13,470 nt of DNA from JBFWWW01 sp050245975 (lineage in GTDB: Bacteria; Pseudomonadota; Alphaproteobacteria; Rhizobiales; Hyphomicrobiaceae), in NCBI GenBank assembly GCA_050245975.1, contig JBFWWW010000103.1, forward strand, positions 1 through 13,470, given 5' to 3'. Every line of letters starts with the position of its first letter. Position 1 is the first letter of the stretch. Of the stretch, positions 1 through 6,379 are shown piece by piece. A model generated the notes under the pieces. That model made no database searches. It was not told the origin of the DNA and saw only the letters and a list, made by a program, of their open reading frames with translations. The translations under genes and the position numbers were made by a program.

Positions 1-53
1 GTCCCCGTCGCCTTCGGTCTCATGCGCGGCTATGATAACCGCGCAGAGGCGCC

Positions 54-59
54 GGAGGA
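54..59 (+). promoter_or_regulatory. Ribosome binding site deciding the amidase start
   Basis: GGAGGA lies four bases before the ATG at 64. The reading frame stays open upstream to the window edge and has an earlier ATG at 22, but that one has no purine-rich site in front of it, so this site supports starting the amidase at 64. Confidence 0.6.
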
Positions 60-63
60 TCGC

Positions 64-1524
64 ATGACGGACAAGCTGCATTTCAAGTCGGCCATCGAGC
101 TTGCGAAACTTGTGCGCGAGAAGAAAGTCAGCGCGCGCGAGCTGCTGGAGCATTTTTTCAAGCGAGTCGACCAGCATAACCCGAAGATCAACGCCATCAT
201 CTGGCAGGACCGCGACAGGGCACGCAAGCGCGCCGACGCGGCCGACGCAGCGCTCGCCCGTGGCGATGTCTGGGGGCCGCTGCACGGCGTCCCCATGACG
301 ATCAAGGAGAGCTATCAGGTTGCCGGCTCACCGACGACCTGGGGGCTGATGGAGTACAAGGACAAGCCGACGCCTGGAAATGCGCTCGCGGTGGATCGGT
401 TGGAGCGCGCCGGCGTCGTGCTGTTCGGAAAAACGAACGTGCCGGTCATGCTCGCCGACTGGCAGAGCTACAATCCGGTATACGGCACCACAAACAACCC
501 GTGGGACGTGACGCGCGGTCCCGGCGGCTCGTCGGGCGGTTCGGCCGCCGCGCTGGCGGCCGGACTGACGGGCATCGAGGCCGGCAGCGATATCGGCTCA
601 TCGATTCGCGATCCCTCGCATTATTGTGGGGTTTTCGGCCTGAAGCCGACCTACGGCATCATTCCCCCGCGCGGCCAGGCGTTGCCGGGCGTCGTGGCGG
701 CTACCGACATTTCCGTGATCGGCCCGATGACACGCGGTGCGGAGGATCTCGACGTCGCGCTCGATGCCATGGCCGGTCCCGATCTCCTGGATGACACGGT
801 CTGGAAGCTGGAGTTGCCGCAATGCCCGGCGAGATCGCTGAAGGACCTGCGCATCGCCGTCAAGATGAGCGACCCCAACTCCGAGGTCGACAGCGCTTAT
901 GCGGACAAGCTGCAGGCCTTTGTCGATCGCCTTGCCAAGGCAGGCGCCAAGGTGACCGAGACCGAGCCTGACGTGGACACGCGCCGCCTGCATGATGTTT
1001 ATGTCTGGCTGTTGCGTGCGGCGACGTCCGCGCGCACGCCCGACAGCGATATCGAGCGCTGGCAACAGGCTTTGAACAGCCCCGATGACGGCAAGACGGA
1101 CCGCACTTACCTGAAGCAGATGCTGCACGGCGCAACGCTCCCGCACAAGGCGTGGCTCATTCTCAACAACGAGCGGCACGCCTTGCGATTCAAGTTCGCC
1201 GAGTTCTTCAAGGATTGGGACATCCTTCTGTGCCCGGTTGCGGCATCGGCCGCGTTCCCGCACGACCAGAAGAACGAACGCTGGCAGCGCACCATCCCAG
1301 TGAACAACAAGCGCGTGCCGACGACGGACCAGCTCTTCTGGGCAGGTTACTCCGGTGTCGTCCTCCTGCCGTCGTCGGTGGGTCCGATCGGCCTGACGGC
1401 GCAGGGATTGCCGGTTGGCTATCAGGCCATCACCGCCCACGGCCGAGACAAGACGGCGACGGCCTTTGCCCGGTTCGTTGAGCGGGAAATTTGCGGCTTC
1501 ACGCCGCCGCCGGGCTTCGAATGA
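64..1524 (+). CDS. Amidase-signature family hydrolase
   Basis: This 486-residue protein belongs to the amidase signature (AS) family, cytosolic hydrolases that cleave carboxylic amide bonds with a Ser-cisSer-Lys triad. The signature is clear: Lys81 in TIKES, cis-Ser156 in the glycine/serine-rich loop GPGGSSGGSAAA (152-163), and nucleophile Ser180 in SDIGSSIRDP (175-184), with the expected 24-residue spacing between the two serines. FGLKPTYG (191-198) is also typical. Length matches the family (about 450-500). The start at 64 was chosen because GGAGGA precedes it and family N-termini begin close to the LHFKSA stretch. Family members include general amidases, GatA-like and fatty-acid-amide hydrolases. 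No gatB or gatC lies nearby and the details do not look like GatA, so a catabolic amidase of unknown substrate is more likely. It converges on the next gene with a 10-base gap. The substrate cannot be told from sequence. Confidence 0.93.
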   Translation: MTDKLHFKSAIELAKLVREKKVSARELLEHFFKRVDQHNPKINAIIWQDRDRARKRADAADAALARGDVWGPLHGVPMTIKESYQVAGSPTTWGLMEYKDKPTPGNALAVDRLERAGVVLFGKTNVPVMLADWQSYNPVYGTTNNPWDVTRGPGGSSGGSAAALAAGLTGIEAGSDIGSSIRDPSHYCGVFGLKPTYGIIPPRGQALPGVVAATDISVIGPMTRGAEDLDVALDAMAGPDLLDDTVWKLELPQCPARSLKDLRIAVKMSDPNSEVDSAYADKLQAFVDRLAKAGAKVTETEPDVDTRRLHDVYVWLLRAATSARTPDSDIERWQQALNSPDDGKTDRTYLKQMLHGATLPHKAWLILNNERHALRFKFAEFFKDWDILLCPVAASAAFPHDQKNERWQRTIPVNNKRVPTTDQLFWAGYSGVVLLPSSVGPIGLTAQGLPVGYQAITAHGRDKTATAFARFVEREICGFTPPPGFE

Positions 1525-1534
1525 GGCCGCCGGT

Positions 1535-2233
1535 CTAGAAGCGCTCGACCCAGGGGCGCATCTCGACCTCGAGGCTCCACGCGCTGCGGGGCTGATCCAG
1601 TACGGCCATGTAGGTTGCCGCGATGGCATCGGGATCGAGCAGGCTGTCCGGCGTATCGCCGGGGCCTTCGACCCGGTTGCTGGACGCGCTGCGCACGCCC
1701 CCGTCGATGACAAAGTGCGCGACATGGATGCCCTTGGGGCCGAGCTCGCGCGCCATGGCTTGCGCGAGGCCGCGCAGCGCGAACTTGCCCATGGCGAACG
1801 GTGCCGACTGCGCATAACCCTTCACGCTCGCGGACGCGCCGGTGAAGAAGATGGCGCCGCGTCCGACGGCGACCATGCGCCGGGCTGCGGCCTGTCCCAC
1901 CAGAAAGCCGCCGTAGGCCGTAACGCTCAGGGTCTTCGCGACCTCTCCGGGGTCCAGTTCCAGAAACGGCCCGCGCACGCGATAGCTGGCGTTGTAGAGC
2001 ACCAGATCGAGCGCGCCGAGCTTGTCGTCCACCTCGGAGAACAGGCGGCTCACGTCGTCGGGATCGGATGCATCGCAGGCGATCACCATGGCGTCGATTT
2101 CACGCGCCAGAGCGGCGACCTTCTCGGGTCGCCGGCCCGAGAGCGCGACGCGATAGCCGGCAGCGGCAACGCGGCGCGCAAAAGCGGCGCTGATACCCGA
2201 GCCGGCGCCGACAATAAGAGCTGATTTCGCCAT
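1535..2233 (-). CDS. SDR-family oxidoreductase-like protein with Phe in place of the catalytic Tyr
   Basis: This 232-residue protein has the Rossmann fold of short-chain dehydrogenases/reductases. The nucleotide-binding loop is VGAGSGIS (8-15), Ser32-Arg34 in LSGRR suggests NADP(H) preference, and LYNAS (79-83) replaces the classical NNAG. The catalytic YxxxK is FAMGK (146-150): Lys150 is kept but Tyr is Phe146. The position 13 residues earlier, normally Ser, is Ala133 with Ser134 next to it. The surrounding FALRGLAQAMARELGPKGIHV is otherwise well conserved, so this is an intact gene of a divergent subfamily and not a decayed copy. I recall similar Phe-containing SDRs in other alphaproteobacteria, but have not checked. 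The ATG at 2233 has a GGAG site about eight bases upstream; an in-frame start at 2254 would add seven residues. It lies 81 bases downstream of xerC on the same strand and may be co-transcribed with it. Reaction and substrate are unknown. Confidence 0.9.
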   Translation of the reverse strand: MAKSALIVGAGSGISAAFARRVAAAGYRVALSGRRPEKVAALAREIDAMVIACDASDPDDVSRLFSEVDDKLGALDLVLYNASYRVRGPFLELDPGEVAKTLSVTAYGGFLVGQAAARRMVAVGRGAIFFTGASASVKGYAQSAPFAMGKFALRGLAQAMARELGPKGIHVAHFVIDGGVRSASSNRVEGPGDTPDSLLDPDAIAATYMAVLDQPRSAWSLEVEMRPWVERF

Positions 2234-2314
2234 ATCGAAGCTCCGTTGAAGCAAGAGCGGACTGGCGCCCAGAGTAGCGCCGCCGTGTCGCGTGCGCGAA
2301 TGACGGATACGCGA

Positions 2315-3286
2315 TCAGTCCCGCGCGCGCGGATGGGCGGCGTCATAGACCTTGAGCAGCCGCTCGCGGTCCACTTCCGTATAGATCTGCGTCGTGGAAA
2401 GGCTGCTGTGACCCAGCAACTCCTGGATCTGGCGCAAATCTGCGCCAGCGGACAACAGATGCGTGGCAAAGGAATGACGCAGGGCATGGGGCGTTGCGGT
2501 CGCCGGCAGATTGAGCGCGCCGCGCAGGCGTTCCATCGCGAGCTGGATGATGCGCGGGCTGAGCGGCCCGCCTTTGGCGCCGAGGAACAGCGGGCCTTCG
2601 CTTGAGAGTGGATAGGGGCACAGACGCATGTAGCGCGCTATGGCTTGCTGAATAACCGGCAGGATCGGCACAAGACGCTCCTTGCCGCCCTTTCCGCTCA
2701 CGACCAGGGTGTCGCGGCCCGGCAGCGGGGCATCCGCGACAGTGAGCGAGAGCGCCTCAGAGATGCGCAGTCCGGCGCCGTAGAGCAGCAGAAGAACGGC
2801 CGTATCGCGCGCGCCGATCCAGTCGGATGCCGCGGCGGGTTCTCCGAGCGTCACATGCGCGGCGCTGTCTACGGTCAGCGGCTTGGGAACGGCATGGCCG
2901 ATTTTCGGCAGCGCGACCTGCAGGATGGCCCGGTTGTTGATCGTTTCCGCCGATTCGAGCCAGCGGAAGAAGGCGCGCAGGGCTGCCATCGTCCGCGCCA
3001 GAGAGCGACTTTCAAGACCGGATTTGCGGCGCGCGGCCATGAAGGCCCGGAAGGCGCGGGCGTCGAGCTGGCCGAGGTCGCTCACTGCCGGGACGTGTCC
3101 CACGCGCGCCTTCATCCAGATCAGGAACTGCCGCAGATCGCGCGCGTAGGCCTCGATCGTGTTGGCGGCCGCAGCACGCTCGAGCGCCAAGTGGTCGAGC
3201 CACTGCAGGGCAGCGCCGCGCAGATCGTCGGCGACCAGCAAGGTCGAAAGTTCGGATCGGATGTCATCGAGGGGTGTGCCGGACAT
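2315..3286 (-). CDS. xerC: Tyrosine recombinase XerC
   Basis: This 323-residue site-specific recombinase would act with XerD at dif to resolve chromosome dimers at division. The N-terminal SAM-like core-binding domain covers about residues 20-115 and the catalytic domain about 150-315. All six catalytic residues are present: Arg174 (GLRISEAL), Lys199 (SGKGGKER), His267 and Arg270 (HALRHSFATHLL), His293 (LGHSSLSTTQ) and the nucleophile Tyr302 (IYTEVD). Length is usual for Xer proteins (about 300-320). The frame is open well upstream, across the divergent flavoprotein gene, so the start is a judgement: the ATG at 3286 fits the family length but has only a weak ribosome site. The neighbouring transaldolase and priA genes fit the typical rhizobial xerC neighbourhood and favour XerC over a mobile-element integrase or XerD. 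No phage or integron features and no dif site were recognised here. Confidence 0.9.
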   Translation of the reverse strand: MSGTPLDDIRSELSTLLVADDLRGAALQWLDHLALERAAAANTIEAYARDLRQFLIWMKARVGHVPAVSDLGQLDARAFRAFMAARRKSGLESRSLARTMAALRAFFRWLESAETINNRAILQVALPKIGHAVPKPLTVDSAAHVTLGEPAAASDWIGARDTAVLLLLYGAGLRISEALSLTVADAPLPGRDTLVVSGKGGKERLVPILPVIQQAIARYMRLCPYPLSSEGPLFLGAKGGPLSPRIIQLAMERLRGALNLPATATPHALRHSFATHLLSAGADLRQIQELLGHSSLSTTQIYTEVDRERLLKVYDAAHPRARD

Positions 3287-3329
3287 CGGAAGCCTGCTGT
3301 CGAGTCCTGCCGACCATTCACCCGGAGGG

Positions 3330-3344
3330 TTAACGGAATGTAAA
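3330..3344 (-). promoter_or_regulatory. CtrA-box-like sequence in the xerC/flavoprotein divergent gap
   Basis: Read on the minus strand this is TTTA-N7-TTAA followed by CC, one mismatch from the alphaproteobacterial CtrA consensus TTAA-N7-TTAA. It lies 44 bases upstream of the xerC ATG, and a GAGTC (GANTC, the CcrM methylation motif) sits between it and the gene at 3302-3306. TTAA is rare in this GC-rich window and seems confined to intergenic DNA. The match is inexact, and ordinary AT-rich promoter DNA could give the same pattern. Confidence 0.2.
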
Positions 3345-3391
3345 CCGTGAGTTAGCTTGAGCAAAGAAGACCAACGCATGGGGAAACGCCG

Positions 3392-5086
3392 GTGTCTGAC
3401 AGCGTGACGTGTGATGTCCTGGTCGCCGGGTCCGGGGCAGGTGGATTTGCGGCTGCGCTCAGCGCGCGCCACTGCGGCCTCGATGTCCTGATGGTCGAGA
3501 AGGCGTCGCAGTTCGGCGGCACGACCGCATATTCTGCGGGCGTTGTCTGGATCCCCGGCAATGCCCACGCCCATCGTGCCGGCATGGCCGACGACCGGCC
3601 CGAGGCCCTGACCTATCTCGAGCACATCGTCGGCAATCGGCTGGATCATGCCCGTGCCAAGGCCTTCGTCGATCGCGCCGCCGAAATGCTGGACTTCATC
3701 GAAGCCCACACACACGCGCGTTACGCGTTGGCGCCGACATGGGCGGACTACGAGCCGGACCTTCCCGGCGGATCGCAGGGCGGCCGCTCGCTGGTTCCGG
3801 AGCCGTTCGACGGGCGCCGGCTCGGTCCGCGATTTGCCGATCTGCGCTCTCCCATTTCCAGCATGATGCTGCTTGGCGGCATGATGGTCGGGCGCAACGA
3901 CATCCCCCACCTTTTCGCGATGACAAAATCGCCAACATCAGCGCTGCATGTGGCAGGCATGGTGGCGCGCTATGCACGCGACCGTATCGGTCATGGCCGC
4001 GGCACGCGCTTGACCAACGGCAATGGACTGATCGCGGCGCTGGCGCTCACGGCGCAGGAGCGCGGCATTCCGCTGTGGCTCTCCGCGCCGGTGGTGCGTT
4101 TGCAGACGGAGGCCGGCCGCATCACGGGTGCGGTTGTGCAGCGCGAAGGCCGTGATGTGACCGTGACGGCGCGCAAGGGCGTGGTGCTGGCGTGCGGCGG
4201 CTTTCCCGGCAGCGAGGCGCTCACGGCGAAATACTACCCTCATGTCGCGGCCGGCAAGGGGCATCGCTCGCTGCCGCCGGAAACGAATTCAGGCGACGGG
4301 GCTCGTCTCGGCGAGAGCGTCGGCGCAGTGTTCCAGGCGGATGTGCACCAGCCGGCCGCCTGGACGCCTGTTTCGCTGCTGCCGCAGCCGGATGGCTCGA
4401 CCGTCCCGTTTCCGCATTTCATCGACCGCGGAAAGCCAGGTGTCATTGCGGTTGACCGGCGGGGGCAGCGCTTCGCCAACGAGGCGAAGTCCTATCACTA
4501 CTTCGTGCCGCTGATGATCGAGGCGTGCCGGAACGACGAGCGGGCGGAGTGCTGGCTGATTGCGGACAGCCGGGCCGTGCGCCGATTTGGCCTTGGTGCG
4601 GCGCCGCCGCTTCCCGGACGCCTCTCTCCCTACCTGAGATCGGGATACCTCGCGCGAGGTGAGACGCTGGAGGCTCTCGCGCGGCAGATCGGCATCGATG
4701 CAGCGGGCCTCGCCGACACCGTGACCACCTTCAACCGCAACGCTGAGCGCGGCGAGGATCCGCAATTCCGCAAAGGCAGCGACGCTTATCAGCGCTTCAA
4801 CGGCGCGGCAGGCCATAAGCCCAATCCGTGCCTGGCTCCGCTCGACGAGCCGCCGTTTTATGCGGTGCGGTTGATTCCCGGAGAACTCGGCACGTTTGCC
4901 GGCCTCAAGACCGACGCGCAAGGGCGCGCGCTGGATAAGGAAGGCCGACCCATCGCCGGCCTGTTTGCCGTCGGCAACGACGCCGCGAGCGTCATGGGCG
5001 GCACCTATCCCGGTGCGGGCATCACAATTGGCCCGGCGATGACGTTCGGATACATCGCCGGGCGCACTCTGGCGGGACGCGACTGA
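3392..5086 (+). CDS. FAD-dependent oxidoreductase, 3-ketosteroid dehydrogenase-like
   Basis: This 564-residue flavoprotein is of the FAD-binding-2 (fumarate reductase / 3-ketosteroid dehydrogenase) family. The N-terminal dinucleotide fold is DVLVAGSGAGGFAAAL (8-23), with Glu36 at the strand end for the ribose and FGGTTAYSAGVVWIP (41-55) continuing the FAD site. FANEAKSYHYF (361-371) and the C-terminal TYPGAGITIGPAMTFGYIAGR (538-558) are the patterns seen in 3-oxosteroid Delta1- and Delta4-dehydrogenases, and Tyr539 matches the conserved Tyr of the YPG motif. It probably introduces or reduces a C=C bond next to a ketone; the true substrate is unknown and no steroid-degradation gene is nearby. 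No signal peptide is seen, so it is likely cytosolic. The start is a GTG with GGGGA about seven bases upstream; no in-frame ATG fits. It ends three bases from the convergent DoxX gene and diverges from xerC. Confidence 0.88.
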   Translation: MSDSVTCDVLVAGSGAGGFAAALSARHCGLDVLMVEKASQFGGTTAYSAGVVWIPGNAHAHRAGMADDRPEALTYLEHIVGNRLDHARAKAFVDRAAEMLDFIEAHTHARYALAPTWADYEPDLPGGSQGGRSLVPEPFDGRRLGPRFADLRSPISSMMLLGGMMVGRNDIPHLFAMTKSPTSALHVAGMVARYARDRIGHGRGTRLTNGNGLIAALALTAQERGIPLWLSAPVVRLQTEAGRITGAVVQREGRDVTVTARKGVVLACGGFPGSEALTAKYYPHVAAGKGHRSLPPETNSGDGARLGESVGAVFQADVHQPAAWTPVSLLPQPDGSTVPFPHFIDRGKPGVIAVDRRGQRFANEAKSYHYFVPLMIEACRNDERAECWLIADSRAVRRFGLGAAPPLPGRLSPYLRSGYLARGETLEALARQIGIDAAGLADTVTTFNRNAERGEDPQFRKGSDAYQRFNGAAGHKPNPCLAPLDEPPFYAVRLIPGELGTFAGLKTDAQGRALDKEGRPIAGLFAVGNDAASVMGGTYPGAGITIGPAMTFGYIAGRTLAGRD

Positions 5087-5089
5087 CGA

Positions 5090-5482
5090 TCAGACGCGAC
5101 TGCGGCCGTCGATGGACCATGGTCCAGGGCCATTGGCGACCAGCATGAGAAAACCGCCGGCGATGGCGATATTTTTCATGAACTGGATCATCTGGCCACT
5201 GTTGCCGGGTTCATAATGAAACAAGATGCCTGCCAAAAGCGTGAAGCCGGCGATCAGAAAGGCTGCGATTCGGGTCTGCCAGCCGATCACGATCAGAAGC
5301 CCGAGGCCAAGCTCGGTTGCTATGACGAGGGGCAACAGAGATCCCGGCACACCCATTTTTTCCATGTAGGCTTGTGTGCTGGCGTACCGGCCGATCTTTC
5401 CCCACCCGGATTGCACGAAAATGGCGGACAGCAAGAAGCGGCCCGCGAGACCGAAGAAAGCGTTCGAAGTGCTAGAGTTCAT
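5090..5482 (-). CDS. DoxX-family integral membrane protein
   Basis: This is a 130-residue protein of the DoxX family, small four-helix inner-membrane proteins. Hydrophobic segments lie at about 8-24, 48-67, 71-89 and 103-116. The family pattern is visible in the first helix and following loop (FVQSGWGKIGRYASTQAYM, 22-40) and in MGVPGSLLPLVIATELGLG (43-61). The ATG at 5482 was chosen because the N-terminus then directly precedes the first helix; a GTG at 5527 would add 15 polar residues not typical of the family. No strong ribosome site is seen. DoxX proteins have been linked to thiosulfate:quinone oxidoreductase (archaeal DoxD/DoxA) and to oxidative-stress complexes in actinobacteria, but most are uncharacterised and no specific role can be given here. 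Its 3' end lies three bases from the flavoprotein stop. Confidence 0.9.
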   Translation of the reverse strand: MNSSTSNAFFGLAGRFLLSAIFVQSGWGKIGRYASTQAYMEKMGVPGSLLPLVIATELGLGLLIVIGWQTRIAAFLIAGFTLLAGILFHYEPGNSGQMIQFMKNIAIAGGFLMLVANGPGPWSIDGRSRV

Positions 5483-5574
5483 AGCTTTTGTTGTCTTCGC
5501 GTTGTTGTACAGGTTGCATGACAGCACCGAAGCGCTGTGCCGCGAGACTTAAACTCGCCTCACGCGCGTGTCAG

Positions 5575-5589
5575 TTAACAGGCTGTTTA
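5575..5589. promoter_or_regulatory. Second CtrA-box-like sequence, in the doxX/transaldolase gap
   Basis: The top strand reads TTAA-N7-TTTA, one mismatch from TTAA-N7-TTAA. It lies between the DoxX gene start (5482) and the transaldolase stop (5616), so it could only act on the DoxX gene, about 93 bases upstream of its ATG. The 133-base gap also has a 10-base palindrome, CACGCGCGTG (5561-5570), and two more TTAA tetramers at 5549 and 5608. I see no convincing terminator for the transaldolase gene here. Confidence 0.15.
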
Positions 5590-5615
5590 TCTGCGCGCGC
5601 CAACGGCTTAATGGC

Positions 5616-6272
5616 TTAGGCAATCTTTTGGCCGGTCTTTTTCCAGTCGGCGAGGAACTGGGCGAGCCCTTTGTCCGTCAGGGGATGCTGCACCAGGGCC
5701 TTCAAGACGGCCGGAGGCAATGTCGCAACGTCCGATCCTGCCATGGCAGCGTCCTTGACGTGGTTCACACTGCGGATGGACGCGGCCAGGATTTCGGTAT
5801 TGAGAGCGGGATAGTTGTCGAAAATGACGCGGATTTCGCGAATCAAGGCCATCCCGTCGGCGCCGATGTCGTCGAGCCGGCCGATGAACGGCGACACGAA
5901 CGTGGCGCCCGCTTTGGCGGCCAGGAGAGCCTGGTTTGCCGTGAAACACAGGGTGACGTTGACCATCGTGCCTTCGGACGTCAGGGCCTTGCAGGCCTTG
6001 AGACCATCCCACGTGAGCGGAACTTTCACGGCAACGTTGCTCGCGATCTTCGCCAGTGCACGCCCTTCGCGAAGCATACCCTCGACATCGGTCGCGGCAA
6101 CTTCGGCAGATACGGGTCCGCTCACGATCTCGCAGATCTTGGCGATCATGGCCTTGAAGTCGCCGCCTGCCTTGGCCACCAACGACGGGTTCGTGGTGAC
6201 GCCATCAAGCAGGCCGGTCGCCGCCAAGTCTTTGATTTCATTTGTGTCGGCGGTGTCGACAAAGAATTTCAT
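5616..6272 (-). CDS. tal: Transaldolase, single-domain TalC/FSA type
   Basis: This 218-residue (alpha/beta)8-barrel aldolase is of the short transaldolase (type 3B) / fructose-6-phosphate aldolase family. It transfers a dihydroxyacetone unit between sugar phosphates in the non-oxidative pentose-phosphate pathway in the cytosol. The Schiff-base lysine is Lys83 in NVAVKVPLT, and VDTADTNEI (5-13) and DGVTTNPSL (23-31) are family signatures. Two positions that separate the activities point to transaldolase: Glu57 in SAEV, where E. coli FsaA has Gln, and Phe129 in SPFIGRLDD, where FsaA has Tyr131. Length is normal. The ATG has a GGAGG site about seven bases upstream. The gene diverges from priA across about 107 bases. 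It is often annotated fsa; the residues favour tal. Activity is inferred, not shown. Confidence 0.93.
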   Translation of the reverse strand: MKFFVDTADTNEIKDLAATGLLDGVTTNPSLVAKAGGDFKAMIAKICEIVSGPVSAEVAATDVEGMLREGRALAKIASNVAVKVPLTWDGLKACKALTSEGTMVNVTLCFTANQALLAAKAGATFVSPFIGRLDDIGADGMALIREIRVIFDNYPALNTEILAASIRSVNHVKDAAMAGSDVATLPPAVLKALVQHPLTDKGLAQFLADWKKTGQKIA

Positions 6273-6346
6273 GGTGAGCCTCCGGCTCTGTCGGCTCGCC
6301 TCGCTGCGGGCCCTGGGCTATGGAACATGGGACTTCATCTAGTCGA

Positions 6347-6352
6347 AGAGGG
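6347..6352 (+). promoter_or_regulatory. Possible ribosome site for an alternative TTG start of priA
   Basis: AGAGGG is spaced six bases before an in-frame TTG at 6359, a better site-to-start arrangement than that of the ATG at 6380. If used, PriA would gain seven residues at its N-terminus. The choice between these starts is open. Confidence 0.3.
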
Positions 6353-6379
6353 CCGCTTTTGGAAAGCCTGCTTGCGCGC

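Noticed and set aside
1..63. End of an upstream gene (a frame ending at TGA 65-67, overlapping the amidase ATG)
   Set aside because: Only about 21 codons are visible, with low-complexity Ser/Pro/Arg content and no family match, so it cannot be told from chance.
598..1815. A 405-codon open frame on the minus strand across the amidase and part of the SDR gene
   Set aside because: It overlaps two well-supported genes, is rich in Arg/Ala/Ser, and has no recognisable motif.
2264..2281. Possible hairpin GGCGC/GCGCC between xerC and the SDR gene
   Set aside because: Only five pairs with an eight-base loop and no T-tract on either strand; too weak to call a terminator.
2315..3286. XerC as a mobile-element or integron integrase
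   Set aside because: It lies among housekeeping genes, with no attachment repeats, cassettes, tRNA or phage genes nearby, and its length and motifs are those of Xer recombinases.
3287..3910. N-terminal extension of the xerC frame by 208 codons
   Set aside because: The frame is open by chance across the divergent flavoprotein gene and the promoter gap; Xer proteins are about 300 residues and the part from 3286 is complete.
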